Made by a program: the position numbers and the translations under genes
The notes under the pieces: model-generated
What the model was told of the DNA's origin: nothing
Database searches by the model: none
The model's input: the letters and a program-made list of their open reading frames with translations, nothing else
DNA from: Pseudomonadota bacterium
Lineage (GTDB): Bacteria; Pseudomonadota; Alphaproteobacteria; UBA828; JAPUJA01
NCBI GenBank assembly: GCA_027296525.1
Contig: JAPUJA010000297.1
Span: 1 to 7,647, forward strand
Direction of reading: 5' to 3'
DNA: 7,647 nt
Shown: positions 1-6,361 of the stretch, piece after piece
Layout: each line of letters opens with the position of its first letter
How positions within the stretch are numbered: position 1 is the first letter of the stretch

Positions 1-1234
1 GCGCGAAATAGGCCTCCCACAGCTTGGGCGGGAACCAGGATTTCACGAGCTTGTCCTCGGCGAGCGTCGCCAAGGCCTCGTCGAGCGAGCCGGGAAGGCG
101 CCTGATGCCGAGCTTCGCGCGCTCTCCATCGCTCAAATCCGCGGGCGGCACCTCCAGGAGCGCGGGCGCGGGCAGCTTCTCGCGGATGCCTTCGAGCCCG
201 GCGCGCACCAGGAGCGCGAGCACGAGATGGGGCGATGCGCCGGCATCGGCGGCGCGGAACTCGAGGTTGAATTGCCGCGCCGGATCGGCGCCCGGTCCAC
301 GCCAGATCGGAGCCACGCGCAGCGCGGCCTCGCGGTTGCGGATCCCCATGGCGTTGAAGCCGGCGCTCCAATGGCCCGGCACGAGGCGCATATAGGAGAC
401 CAGCGTCGGCGCCGTGAAGGCCGTGAGCGACGGGAGCTGGCGCAAGACGCCGGCGGCGAAGCGGCCCATGACCTCGCTGACATCGCCGGCGCGCGCTTCG
501 TCATAGCCCGCCGGACGGCCCGCCTCATCGATCAGGCTGAAGTGAACATGCACGCCGTTGCCCACTTGCTCGGGCGCAACGATCGGAGTGAAGCTCGCGC
601 GCCGCCCCTCGCGCCGGGCCACCTCGCGGATCACCTCGCGCGTGATCAACGCCCGGTCGGCCCCCGCCACGCCCAGAGCGGGCCGGCAGGTCACCTCGTA
701 CTGCGCCGCGCCATATTCGGGCTCGAAGGTTTCGGGCTCGGCCCGCGCCGCGCGCAGCGCCGCCGTCACAAGCGCCCCGAAGGCGGCCTCGAGGCGCAAG
801 GATTCGAGCGAGAAGTCGGGTCCGACGGTCTCGCTCTCGAGATGGAACTCGTGCTCGAAGGTCGCGAACAGGCGAAGCCCCGTCTCGGCCTCGAACGCCT
901 CAAGCGCGGCTTTCAAGAAACCACGCAGGCAGCCTTCCCAGGGCGAGCCGTCGAGCTCGTAAGCATCGGCGATGAAGAAGTGAAGCGGCGGCACGTCGTC
1001 CCAGAGATCGACCCTGACCTGAGCCTTCGGATCGCCGATCAGCTGAACGTCGTCGATCGCGCCCCAGGGGTTTTCCTCGGCCAGGTGGTGAAAGGGGGTG
1101 AGCGCCTGACAGACCGGGAGCCAGCCGATCCCCTTGACCAGCCGGTCGTGCAGGTCGGCCACCGGAAAGGCGCGCCCGCGCGCGAGCCCGGACAAGTCCG
1201 GCCAGCAGAACATGACGAGCTCTTCGCCCCGCAT
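1..1234 (-). CDS. Glutamine synthetase family protein, PuuA-like gamma-glutamyl-amine ligase (3' end cut off by window)
   Basis: This ATP-dependent ligase of the glutamine synthetase fold most likely joins glutamate to an amine in the cytoplasm. It is open at base 1 after 411 codons; the family is usually about 440-470 residues, so only the C-terminal tail is missing. The fold's signature residues are visible: E127 and E129 in FEHEF, E173 and E180 in EYGAAQYE, H229 and H231 in GNGVHVH, R299/R301 in the IRNR stretch, R306, and E325/R327 in NLEFR. The flap segment reads PGHWSAG, so the glutamate that binds ammonium in true glutamine synthetases (E327, in PGYEAP) is replaced by tryptophan. That is typical of PuuA/IpuC-type amine ligases and argues against ammonium assimilation. 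I chose the ATG at 1234 because a purine run (AGGGGGGA) lies about 8 bases upstream; an in-frame ATG at 1213 is the alternative. It sits 134 bases after the peptidase gene, in the same direction. The substrate is unknown. Confidence 0.88.
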   Translation of the reverse strand, partial: MRGEELVMFCWPDLSGLARGRAFPVADLHDRLVKGIGWLPVCQALTPFHHLAEENPWGAIDDVQLIGDPKAQVRVDLWDDVPPLHFFIADAYELDGSPWEGCLRGFLKAALEAFEAETGLRLFATFEHEFHLESETVGPDFSLESLRLEAAFGALVTAALRAARAEPETFEPEYGAAQYEVTCRPALGVAGADRALITREVIREVARREGRRASFTPIVAPEQVGNGVHVHFSLIDEAGRPAGYDEARAGDVSEVMGRFAAGVLRQLPSLTAFTAPTLVSYMRLVPGHWSAGFNAMGIRNREAALRVAPIWRGPGADPARQFNLEFRAADAGASPHLVLALLVRAGLEGIREKLPAPALLEVPPADLSDGERAKLGIRRLPGSLDEALATLAEDKLVKSWFPPKLWEAYFA

Positions 1235-1368
1235 CGGCGCTATCCCCCCTCGCGGCCGCTTGCGGTTCGGAGCGAAGGCGGCGCGCGCCCGCCCAACCGA
1301 CGGCCTTGCTTTTGGGCGCCGAGGATAGCCGCCGGGAGCGTCTCTACGCTAGGGCCTTATCGCCGCGT
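1235..1368 (-). other. 134-bp spacer between the peptidase and ligase-like genes
   Basis: This GC-rich spacer contains the ribosome binding site of the PuuA-like gene near 1243-1250. I see no clear promoter, no GC hairpin followed by a T run, and no small gene with a ribosome binding site. Because the spacer is longer than the other gaps in the leftward group, the PuuA-like gene may have its own promoter or may simply be the last gene of the operon. Confidence 0.6.
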
Positions 1369-2487
1369 TCACCTGTCAAGCCGCCCGTAGCGGCGCATCA
1401 CCTCGCAAAGCCGGTCGTGATCGATCGCCACCACCTTGTGTTCGTCGCGCCCGGTCATGGTCTCGGGCCCGAGCATCGCGTTCACGATCGCCTCCTCGAC
1501 CACCTCGACGGTCGCGAGAAAGACCGGATCGAGGATTTCGTTTGCCAGGTAATGATGCTCGCGGAGGCCCGTCTCACTCCCAAACGCACCGTCATTGGCG
1601 GTCGAGAAGACGAGGAAGATATCGCCCGAATTATCGCCCGAGGGCGTGCCCGTGCGCCCGATGCCGATCGCGATGCGGCGCGCGAGGCGCTTGAGCTGGA
1701 TGGGGAGCAGCGGCAGATCGGTCGCGAGCACGACGATGATCGAGCCCTGCTCGCTCGACCACAGCACGTCCTCGGTCAGATGCTGTCCGACGGGCACGCC
1801 GAGGACCGTGAGCCACGGCCGGACCCCCTGATTGGCCTGGACGAGGGCGCCGATGGTGTAGCCCGCGCCCTCGAGCTCAACCTCGCGCGAGGCGCTGCCC
1901 GTGCCGCCCTTGAACTCATAGCAGATCATGCCCGTGCCGCCGCCCACCGAGCCCTCCGCGAGCGGGCCCGGCTTCGCGCTCTCAAGCGCGGCCAACACAT
2001 GGGCCTCGGTCACATGGAGGCCGTTCATATCGTTCAAGTGCGAATCACAGGTTTCGGCGATCACCGGCAACGCCCAGACGTAATCGCCGAACGCCGCGCC
2101 ATATTTCACGCTCATCCAGCGGATCACCCCGTGATGGGCCATGCCGACGCTGTGGGTGTTGGTGATGCAGACCGGGCCCCTGAAATAGCCGGCCTCCTCG
2201 ACCCAATGGGTGCCCGTCATCTCGCCATTGCCATTCATCGAGAACATGGCGGCCCAGACCGGCGCCGCCGGGGCATGACCGCGCGGCAGGATCGCGGTCA
2301 CGCCCGTGCGCACCGGACCCTCGCCCACGATGAGCGGGCCGGCGCCCTCGATCAAGGTGGTGTAGCCGACCTCGATGCCGGCGACGTCGGTGATCGCGTT
2401 GTTGGGTCCGCACGCGCCCGGAAAGGGCAGCCCAAGCCCCCGCCCCCGTGCCCGGCCGTTCGGCTGCTCCATTCGTGGATCGCTCAT
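1369..2487 (-). CDS. P1 family peptidase (MEROPS S58, DmpA/BapA-like L-aminopeptidase/D-esterase or beta-aminopeptidase)
   Basis: This 372-residue protein belongs to the self-cleaving N-terminal-nucleophile hydrolases that remove small N-terminal residues, D-amino acid amides or beta-amino acids from peptides and amides. The family opening is present (PGPNN-like CGPNNAITDV, then VGYTT near residue 43), followed by VRTGVTAILPRG, SVGGGTGM and VQAN (Asn219). The predicted autocleavage site is Gly248-Ser249 in EQGSIIVVLATD; Ser249 would start the beta chain and act as nucleophile. Ser287 and Asp289 in GDNSGDIF lie 38 and 40 residues later, the same spacing I recall for the BapA catalytic residues Ser250, Ser288 and Glu290. 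No signal peptide is visible, so it is probably cytoplasmic. The ATG at 2487 is preferred over the in-frame ATG at 2508, because a strong GGAGGA site sits just upstream and the start overlaps the ligase stop as TGATG. The natural substrate cannot be told from sequence; co-transcription with the ligase is likely. Confidence 0.93.
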   Translation of the reverse strand: MSDPRMEQPNGRARGRGLGLPFPGACGPNNAITDVAGIEVGYTTLIEGAGPLIVGEGPVRTGVTAILPRGHAPAAPVWAAMFSMNGNGEMTGTHWVEEAGYFRGPVCITNTHSVGMAHHGVIRWMSVKYGAAFGDYVWALPVIAETCDSHLNDMNGLHVTEAHVLAALESAKPGPLAEGSVGGGTGMICYEFKGGTGSASREVELEGAGYTIGALVQANQGVRPWLTVLGVPVGQHLTEDVLWSSEQGSIIVVLATDLPLLPIQLKRLARRIAIGIGRTGTPSGDNSGDIFLVFSTANDGAFGSETGLREHHYLANEILDPVFLATVEVVEEAIVNAMLGPETMTGRDEHKVVAIDHDRLCEVMRRYGRLDR

Positions 2488-4127
2488 CACGTCCTCCCTC
2501 GAGCGCATGCGCGCCCACCCTCGGCGAAGCGTTCACGGAGCGTCTTCTTCGAGATCTTTCCCGTCGCCGTGTGCGGTATCTCGTCGACGAAGACGACCTC
2601 GTCGGGGAGCTGCCATTTGGCAACCTTATCGCGCATGTAATCGAGGATTTCCTGCGCGCCCACCTTGCTTCCCTTGGCGCGCACGACGACGAGCAGCGGG
2701 CGCTCACCCCATTTGGGATGGGGCACCGCGATGGCCCCGGCCTCGGCGACGCCCGGATGGCCCATGGCCGTATTCTCGAGAAAGATCGAGCTGATCCACT
2801 CGCCGCCCGACTTGATCACGTCCTTGGAGCGGTCGGTGATCGTCATGTAGCCGTCTTCATCGAGCGTCGCGACGTCGCCCGTGTCGAACCAGCCGTCCCT
2901 GCTGAAGCGCTCGTTCTCGTCGGAATTGTAGTAGGCCGAAACGATCCAGGGGCCACGCACGAGCAGGCGGCCTGCGGCCTTGCCGTCGCGCGCAAGCTCG
3001 TTGCCCTCCTCGTCGACGATCTTGAGCTCGACGCCGTAAACCGCGCGGCCCTGATGGAGCTTCTTGTCGCGGCGCGCCTCGTCCGGGAGGCCTAAATGCT
3101 TCTTCTTGAGAATGCCGGTGGTCCCCACCGGGGTCATCTCGGTCATGCCCCAGGCGTGGGTCACCTCGACGCCGTAACCGGCCTCGAGCGTCTCGATCAT
3201 CGAGCGCGGCGTCGCGGAGCCACCGATGAGCGCCCGCTCGAGCGTCGTGAATCGGTTGCCGCTCTGCTTGAGAAATTCGAGCAGGCCCAGCCAGACCGTC
3301 GGAACGCCGGCAGCGAATGTGACGCGTTCCGCCTCGATCAACTCATAGAGGGAGGCGCCGTCGACCTTCGGTCCCGGATAGATCTGGCGCGCGCCGCACA
3401 TCGTTGCGACATGGGGAATACCCCAGCTGTTGGCGTGAAACATGGGCACCACCGGCATCGCGGTGTCGCGATTGGAGATTCCGAGGCCGTAGGTGCTGCA
3501 CTGGAAGAAAGTATGGAGCAGGATCGCCCGGTGGCTGTAGAGCGCGCCCTTGGGATCGCCTGTGGTTCCCGAGGTGTAGCAGAGCCCGGCGGCGTCGCGC
3601 TCATCGAGCTTCGGCCATTCATGGTCCGCGTTGTGGCCGCCGATCAGCTCCTCGTAACACAGGAGGTTGGCAAGCGCGCTCTCCGGCATGTGGTCGCGAT
3701 CGGTCATGATCACATAGCCCTCGACCGAGGCCAGCTTCGGCGCGATCCGCTCGACGAGCGGGACGAAGCTGAGATCGAGGAAGAGGTAGCGGTCCCCGGC
3801 GTGGTTGATGATGAAGACGATCTGCTCATCGAAAAGACGCGGATTGACCGTATGGCACACGGCGCCGATGCCGGGCACGGCGAAATAGAGCTCGAGGTGG
3901 CGATAGCCGTTCCAGGCGAGCGTCGCGATGCGATCGCCGGGTCGAGCGCCGAGGCCCTGAAGCGCGTTGGCGAGCCGCTTCGCGCGCAAGCTCACATCCC
4001 GGTAGGTGCAGCGGTGAATGGGCCCCTCGACGCTGCGCGAGACGATTTCCTCGTCGCCGTGATAGCGCGCCGCGTGCTCGATGAGCGAGGGGATGAGCAG
4101 CGGCCAATCCTGCATCAGGCCGCGCAT
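2487..4127 (-). CDS. AMP-forming acyl-CoA ligase, DmdB / medium-chain fatty-acid-CoA ligase type
   Basis: This 546-residue enzyme of the ANL adenylating family would activate a carboxylic acid with ATP to an acyl-adenylate and then to an acyl-CoA. The core motifs appear in order: phosphate-binding loop YTSGTTGDPKG at 184-194, HAWGMTE at 324-330, GWFDTGD at 412-418, hinge and C-terminal lid DRSKDVIKSGGEWIS at 432-446, and the adenylation lysine K524 in ATGKISK. The N-terminus MRGLMQDWPLLIPSLIEHA matches the usual start of 3-methylthiopropionyl-CoA ligase/medium-chain ligase relatives. The reading frame stays open upstream to 4316, but that part overlaps the oxidoreductase gene and looks non-coding; the ATG at 4127 has a GAGGGA site 7 bases before it. 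After the lid, the sequence reads SSIFLEN where relatives, as I recall them, have SSIDLEN. The gene follows the oxidoreductase by 50 bases and overlaps the peptidase by one base. The acid substrate is not readable; without dmdC/dmdD neighbours, a DMSP-demethylation role is unsupported. Confidence 0.93.
   Translation of the reverse strand: MRGLMQDWPLLIPSLIEHAARYHGDEEIVSRSVEGPIHRCTYRDVSLRAKRLANALQGLGARPGDRIATLAWNGYRHLELYFAVPGIGAVCHTVNPRLFDEQIVFIINHAGDRYLFLDLSFVPLVERIAPKLASVEGYVIMTDRDHMPESALANLLCYEELIGGHNADHEWPKLDERDAAGLCYTSGTTGDPKGALYSHRAILLHTFFQCSTYGLGISNRDTAMPVVPMFHANSWGIPHVATMCGARQIYPGPKVDGASLYELIEAERVTFAAGVPTVWLGLLEFLKQSGNRFTTLERALIGGSATPRSMIETLEAGYGVEVTHAWGMTEMTPVGTTGILKKKHLGLPDEARRDKKLHQGRAVYGVELKIVDEEGNELARDGKAAGRLLVRGPWIVSAYYNSDENERFSRDGWFDTGDVATLDEDGYMTITDRSKDVIKSGGEWISSIFLENTAMGHPGVAEAGAIAVPHPKWGERPLLVVVRAKGSKVGAQEILDYMRDKVAKWQLPDEVVFVDEIPHTATGKISKKTLRERFAEGGRACARGRT
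2492..2498 (-). promoter_or_regulatory. Ribosome binding site deciding the P1 peptidase start
   Basis: On the minus strand the sequence GAGGGAGGACGTGATG places a GGAGG core 5 bases before the ATG at 2487. The same five bases, TGATG, contain the ligase stop codon (TGA) and the peptidase start (ATG) sharing one A. The site lies inside the last ligase codons. This favours translational coupling and excludes the upstream in-frame ATG at 2508 as the main start. Confidence 0.7.
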
Positions 4128-4177
4128 CAGAGGTTCCCTCGCAACGCAGACGACGCCTTCGCCATCGACCGGCCCGC

Positions 4178-5194
4178 TCAGATACTCTCGGGCGCGAGTC
4201 TCACGACCATCTTGCCGAGATAGGTTCCCTTGAGCATATCGATGAAGGCTTGGGGCAGGTTCTCGAGTCCTTCCGCGACGTGCTCGCGGTACTTGACCTT
4301 GCCTTCCTTGATCCATCGACTCACGTCGTTGAAGAAGGCCTCGCGCCGGTCCTCGTGATCCTCGACGATGAAGCCCTTGATCGTCGCGCGCTGGCCGAGC
4401 ACGGCGATCAAGTTGTGCACGCCCTCCTGCCGGACGAGGTTGTATTGCGAGATCATGCCGCAGAGCGGGATGCGCGCGTTCTGATTGATGTTCTTCAGGA
4501 CCGCGTCGAGCATCGGGCCGCCGACATTCTCGAAATAGACGTCGACGCCGTTGGGGCAGGCGGCCTTGACGGCCTTGTCCAAGCGCTCGACGGTTTTGTA
4601 GTTGAAGCAGGCGTCATAACCGCATTCGTCGAGGCAGAAGGCGACCTTTTCGTCCGAGCCGGCGCTGCCCGCCACATGGCAGCCCTTGAGCTTGGCGATC
4701 TGGCCGACGAGGCTCCCGACCGTGCTCGCGGCCGCCGAGACGAAGACGCTCTCGCCCTCCTTGGGCCGGCCGAAATCGAGCAGGCCGACATAGGCCGTTT
4801 GCCCCGGCATGCCGAGCACGCCGATATGGGCCGAGAGCGGCGCGACCGCAAGGTTGATCCGGCGCAGCCATTTCCCCTTGGCCACCGTGTAGCGCTGCCA
4901 GGGGAGAAAGCCCATGACATGGTCGCCTTCCGCGAAAGCGGGGTCCTTCGAGGCGAGCACCTGGCCCGTGACATCGCTGTCCATCGGGGCGTCGAGCTCG
5001 TATCCGCTGACATAGGGCTGAGGCCCGGTCATGCGCCCGCGCAAATAGGGGTCGAGGGAGATGTGGATGGTGCGGATGAGGACCCGACCGTCCGAAGGCT
5101 CCGGCATGGCCGTCTCTTCGATGCGAAAGCAATCGAGGGCCGGCATCCCTTCGGGCCGCTTGGCCAGCACGACCCGCTCGTTCTTCTCAGCCAT
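4178..5194 (-). CDS. NADP-dependent oxidoreductase, zinc-independent MDR family (CurA/YncB/prostaglandin-reductase-like)
   Basis: This 338-residue cytoplasmic reductase belongs to the medium-chain dehydrogenase/reductases that reduce the carbon-carbon double bond of enones and enals with NADPH. Family signatures are visible: the N-terminal NERVVLAKRPEG, ISLDPYLRGRM at about 46-55, GMPGQTAYVGLLDFGRPKEGE at 128-148, the Rossmann fold beginning VFVSAAASTVGSLVGQIAKLKGC at 150-172, DVYFENVGGPMLDAVL at 218-233, and ALIDMLKG-like AFIDMLKGTYLGKMVV near the end. It has no zinc-ligand set. The dinucleotide loop reads A-A-A-S-T-V-G, where many relatives have A-A-A-G-A-V-G. The ATG at 5194 follows a purine-rich tract (GGGGGAGAAAGG). 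It is the first gene of the leftward operon, and its predicted leader carries the 17-bp tandem repeats. The substrate is unknown; a broad detoxifying or acyl-chain-saturating role would fit a CoA-ligase neighbour but is inference. Confidence 0.93.
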   Translation of the reverse strand: MAEKNERVVLAKRPEGMPALDCFRIEETAMPEPSDGRVLIRTIHISLDPYLRGRMTGPQPYVSGYELDAPMDSDVTGQVLASKDPAFAEGDHVMGFLPWQRYTVAKGKWLRRINLAVAPLSAHIGVLGMPGQTAYVGLLDFGRPKEGESVFVSAAASTVGSLVGQIAKLKGCHVAGSAGSDEKVAFCLDECGYDACFNYKTVERLDKAVKAACPNGVDVYFENVGGPMLDAVLKNINQNARIPLCGMISQYNLVRQEGVHNLIAVLGQRATIKGFIVEDHEDRREAFFNDVSRWIKEGKVKYREHVAEGLENLPQAFIDMLKGTYLGKMVVRLAPESI

Positions 5195-5226
5195 GGAACC
5201 TTTCTCCCCCTCTCCCTTGGGGCGGC

Positions 5227-5294
5227 GTCTCCTTGGTGGCGATGCCTCCTTAGGGGCAATGCCTCCTTAGGGGCAATGCCTCCTTAGGGGCGCG
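5227..5294 (-). repeat. Four tandem 17-bp repeats in the leader of the oxidoreductase gene
   Basis: On the plus strand the units are 5227-5243 (degenerate, GTCTCCTTGGTGGCGAT), 5244-5260 and 5261-5277 (identical, GCCTCCTTAGGGGCAAT) and 5278-5294 (identical for its first 14 bases, then diverging). Read in the direction of the leftward operon, each of the last three contains TAAGGAGG, which is fully complementary to the 3' end of 16S rRNA; the degenerate unit has CAAGGAGA. The array ends about 32 bases before the oxidoreductase ATG, so it should be transcribed as part of that leader. None of the octamers is followed at normal spacing by ATG, GTG or TTG. The array may be a slippage-prone tandem repeat, a ribosome standby site, or simple sequence of no function. 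Confidence 0.9.
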
Positions 5295-5335
5295 GCCCAA
5301 GCCGGCGGCTCTCCCCCGGCCGCCCTTCTGTGCTA

Positions 5336-5351
5336 ATTGTAGCGCTAAAAT
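5336..5351. promoter_or_regulatory. 16-bp inverted repeat, candidate operator between the divergent operons
   Basis: The sequence ATTGTAGCGCTAAAAT is an inverted repeat with a central CG in which 7 of 8 base pairs of the dyad match; the core TAGCGCTA is a perfect palindrome. A central CG flanked by AT-rich arms is the usual design of LacI-family operators, although TetR or other dimers could also bind such a site. Each arm resembles a -10 box: TACAAT on the minus strand and TAAAAT on the plus strand. A bound repressor would therefore cover both divergent promoters. No regulator gene is present in the window, so the binding protein is unknown. Confidence 0.45.
5346..5351 (+). promoter_or_regulatory. 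Candidate -10 element for the kinase gene
   Basis: TAAAAT on the plus strand forms the right arm of the inverted repeat and would start transcription near 5358, about 32 bases before the kinase ATG at 5390. No convincing -35 is seen 16-18 bases upstream, where the sequence is CCCTTC-like. Activator dependence, or a promoter located elsewhere, is possible. Confidence 0.25.
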
Positions 5352-5389
5352 CCGAACCTCCAAAGCACCTCACGCGCGCCTTATCCGTC

Positions 5390-6361
5390 ATGACGATCGA
5401 GCCGAATTGGCCAAAGGACCGGATCGTCGCGCATATCCGCGAGCTTCCGATCTGGCAGGCGCGGCCCGCCATCGAGCCCCTCGTCGGGGGGCTCCAGAAC
5501 CCGGCCTTCATCGTCACCGATGGAGAGAAGAAATACGTCGCGCGCGTGGGCTTCGACCTGCCGCATCTCGGCACCCTGCAGAGCTCGGTGGTGACCTCGA
5601 TGCGCGCGGCCGCCGAGCTCGGGGTCTCACCGGCCCTGCGTTACGCCGAAGGGTGTCTCACGGTCATCGATTTCATCGATGGGCGCAGCTTCACTGAAGA
5701 GGACATCCACGAGCGCGAGACGCTTTCGCGCATCGTCGCGGTGCTGAAACGGCTCCACGCGGGCGCGAAGGCCGTGCGCGACCCGGTCAACTTCTTCTGG
5801 CCCTTCGTCGCCGTTCGCAACCTCGCCCACTATGGGCTCGAGACGGAGTCGCCCCACAAATCGACCATCCCGCCGCTCCTTGAGATCATCGACCGGCTCG
5901 AACGCGCGGTCGCGCCCTTCACGTCCGTCTTCGCCCACAACGATCTCGCCCATGTCAACATGATGGCGGACCGGAACGGGCGGATCTGGTTCATCGACTG
6001 GGACTACGGGGCCTTCGGTCACCCCCTCTGGGACGTTGCGGAGATGCTCGGCTACGCGCTCTCGGACGACGAGCTCGACCGCGACGCGATCGAGCTCTAT
6101 CTCGGAGGCTTGAGCGAGCGGGAGATGACGCGCCGCCTCCACGAGCATCGGGCCTTCCAGCTCGTGTCTTATCTTCGCCAGTATTTCTTCTGTATCCTTC
6201 AGGAGCAGAAAGGCTCGCGCCGCGCCGACGATGTCGAGGAGAGCATGGGGGTGGTCTTCCCGGGAGAGGAGGACGCGAGCTATTCGGGCTTCCGCAAGAT
6301 CGCCAAGGAGCGCTTCGACCGGCTCTGGGCGCGTCATGGGGAAAATTATATGGCGGGCTGA
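5390..6361 (+). CDS. Phosphotransferase of the choline kinase / aminoglycoside phosphotransferase fold
   Basis: This 323-residue cytoplasmic enzyme should transfer the ATP gamma-phosphate to the hydroxyl of a small molecule. It has a nucleotide loop GGLQNPAFIV at about 33-42, then YVARVG at 49-54, like the GGLTN and YVLR motifs of bacterial choline kinases (LicA type). The catalytic loop HNDLAHVN (183-190) supplies base Asp185 and Asn190. The metal-binding segment FIDWDYGAFGHPLWDVAEM begins near 201, with Asp203 and Asp205. Length fits the family. Choline, ethanolamine or another amino alcohol is the likeliest substrate class, but a sugar or an aminoglycoside cannot be excluded by eye; I see no reason to call it an antibiotic-resistance gene. 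The ATG at 5390 is chosen; an in-frame GTG at 5330 would lie upstream of the candidate -10 and adds an unconvincing leader. No Shine-Dalgarno sequence precedes 5390. The aldehyde dehydrogenase follows 89 bases downstream and is probably co-transcribed. Confidence 0.87.
   Translation: MTIEPNWPKDRIVAHIRELPIWQARPAIEPLVGGLQNPAFIVTDGEKKYVARVGFDLPHLGTLQSSVVTSMRAAAELGVSPALRYAEGCLTVIDFIDGRSFTEEDIHERETLSRIVAVLKRLHAGAKAVRDPVNFFWPFVAVRNLAHYGLETESPHKSTIPPLLEIIDRLERAVAPFTSVFAHNDLAHVNMMADRNGRIWFIDWDYGAFGHPLWDVAEMLGYALSDDELDRDAIELYLGGLSEREMTRRLHEHRAFQLVSYLRQYFFCILQEQKGSRRADDVEESMGVVFPGEEDASYSGFRKIAKERFDRLWARHGENYMAG

Larger units (their letters stand above)
5336..5363 (-). promoter_or_regulatory. Candidate sigma-70 promoter for the leftward operon
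   Basis: On the minus strand a -10 like TACAAT (5341-5336, five of six consensus bases) is preceded, after a 16-base spacer, by the weak -35 TTGGAG (5363-5358). Transcription would begin near 5329, giving a leader of about 135 bases that contains the whole tandem repeat array before the oxidoreductase ATG at 5194. The -35 match is poor, so this is a plausible but unproven promoter. Confidence 0.35.

Noticed and set aside
1239..1329. 7-bp inverted repeat (GCTATCC / GGATAGC) that could pair with the PuuA-like ribosome binding site
   Set aside because: Arms of 7 bp separated by about 77 bases are expected by chance in a spacer this size and do not extend with further pairs.
1374..1379. Perfect TTGACA on the minus strand at the end of the peptidase gene, as a -35 for the PuuA-like gene
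   Set aside because: At 16-18 bases downstream the sequence is GC-rich (GGCCCT-like) with no -10 resemblance.
227..1390. 387-codon plus-strand open frame opposite the glutamine-synthetase-like gene
   Set aside because: The minus strand encodes the complete set of glutamine synthetase fold motifs without a stop; the plus frame shows no domain.
1306..2640. 444-codon plus-strand open frame opposite the P1 peptidase
   Set aside because: No recognisable motif or ribosome binding site; the minus strand carries the full S58 signature set. Such mirror frames are common in GC-rich DNA.
2487..4127. DMSP demethylation role (DmdB) for the ligase
   Set aside because: The ligase resembles that family, but no dmdA, dmdC or dmdD homologue is in the window, so only a general acyl-CoA ligase call is supported.
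3096..4223. 375-codon plus-strand open frame opposite the acyl-CoA ligase
   Set aside because: The opposite strand has all ANL-family motifs in order; this frame has only biased composition.
4128..4316. 63-codon N-terminal extension of the acyl-CoA ligase frame
   Set aside because: It overlaps the oxidoreductase C-terminus out of frame, has unlikely composition, and the ATG at 4127 has both a ribosome binding site and the family's usual N-terminus.
4250..5287. Long plus-strand open frame opposite the oxidoreductase gene
   Set aside because: Its translation is Arg/Asp/Ala/Val-rich with no family motif, lies antisense to a clear MDR enzyme and runs into the tandem repeats; it is a by-product of GC-rich codon bias.
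5390..6361. Aminoglycoside resistance gene
   Set aside because: The fold is shared, but the GGLQN and YVAR motifs and the metabolic neighbours fit a choline-kinase-like metabolic enzyme better.
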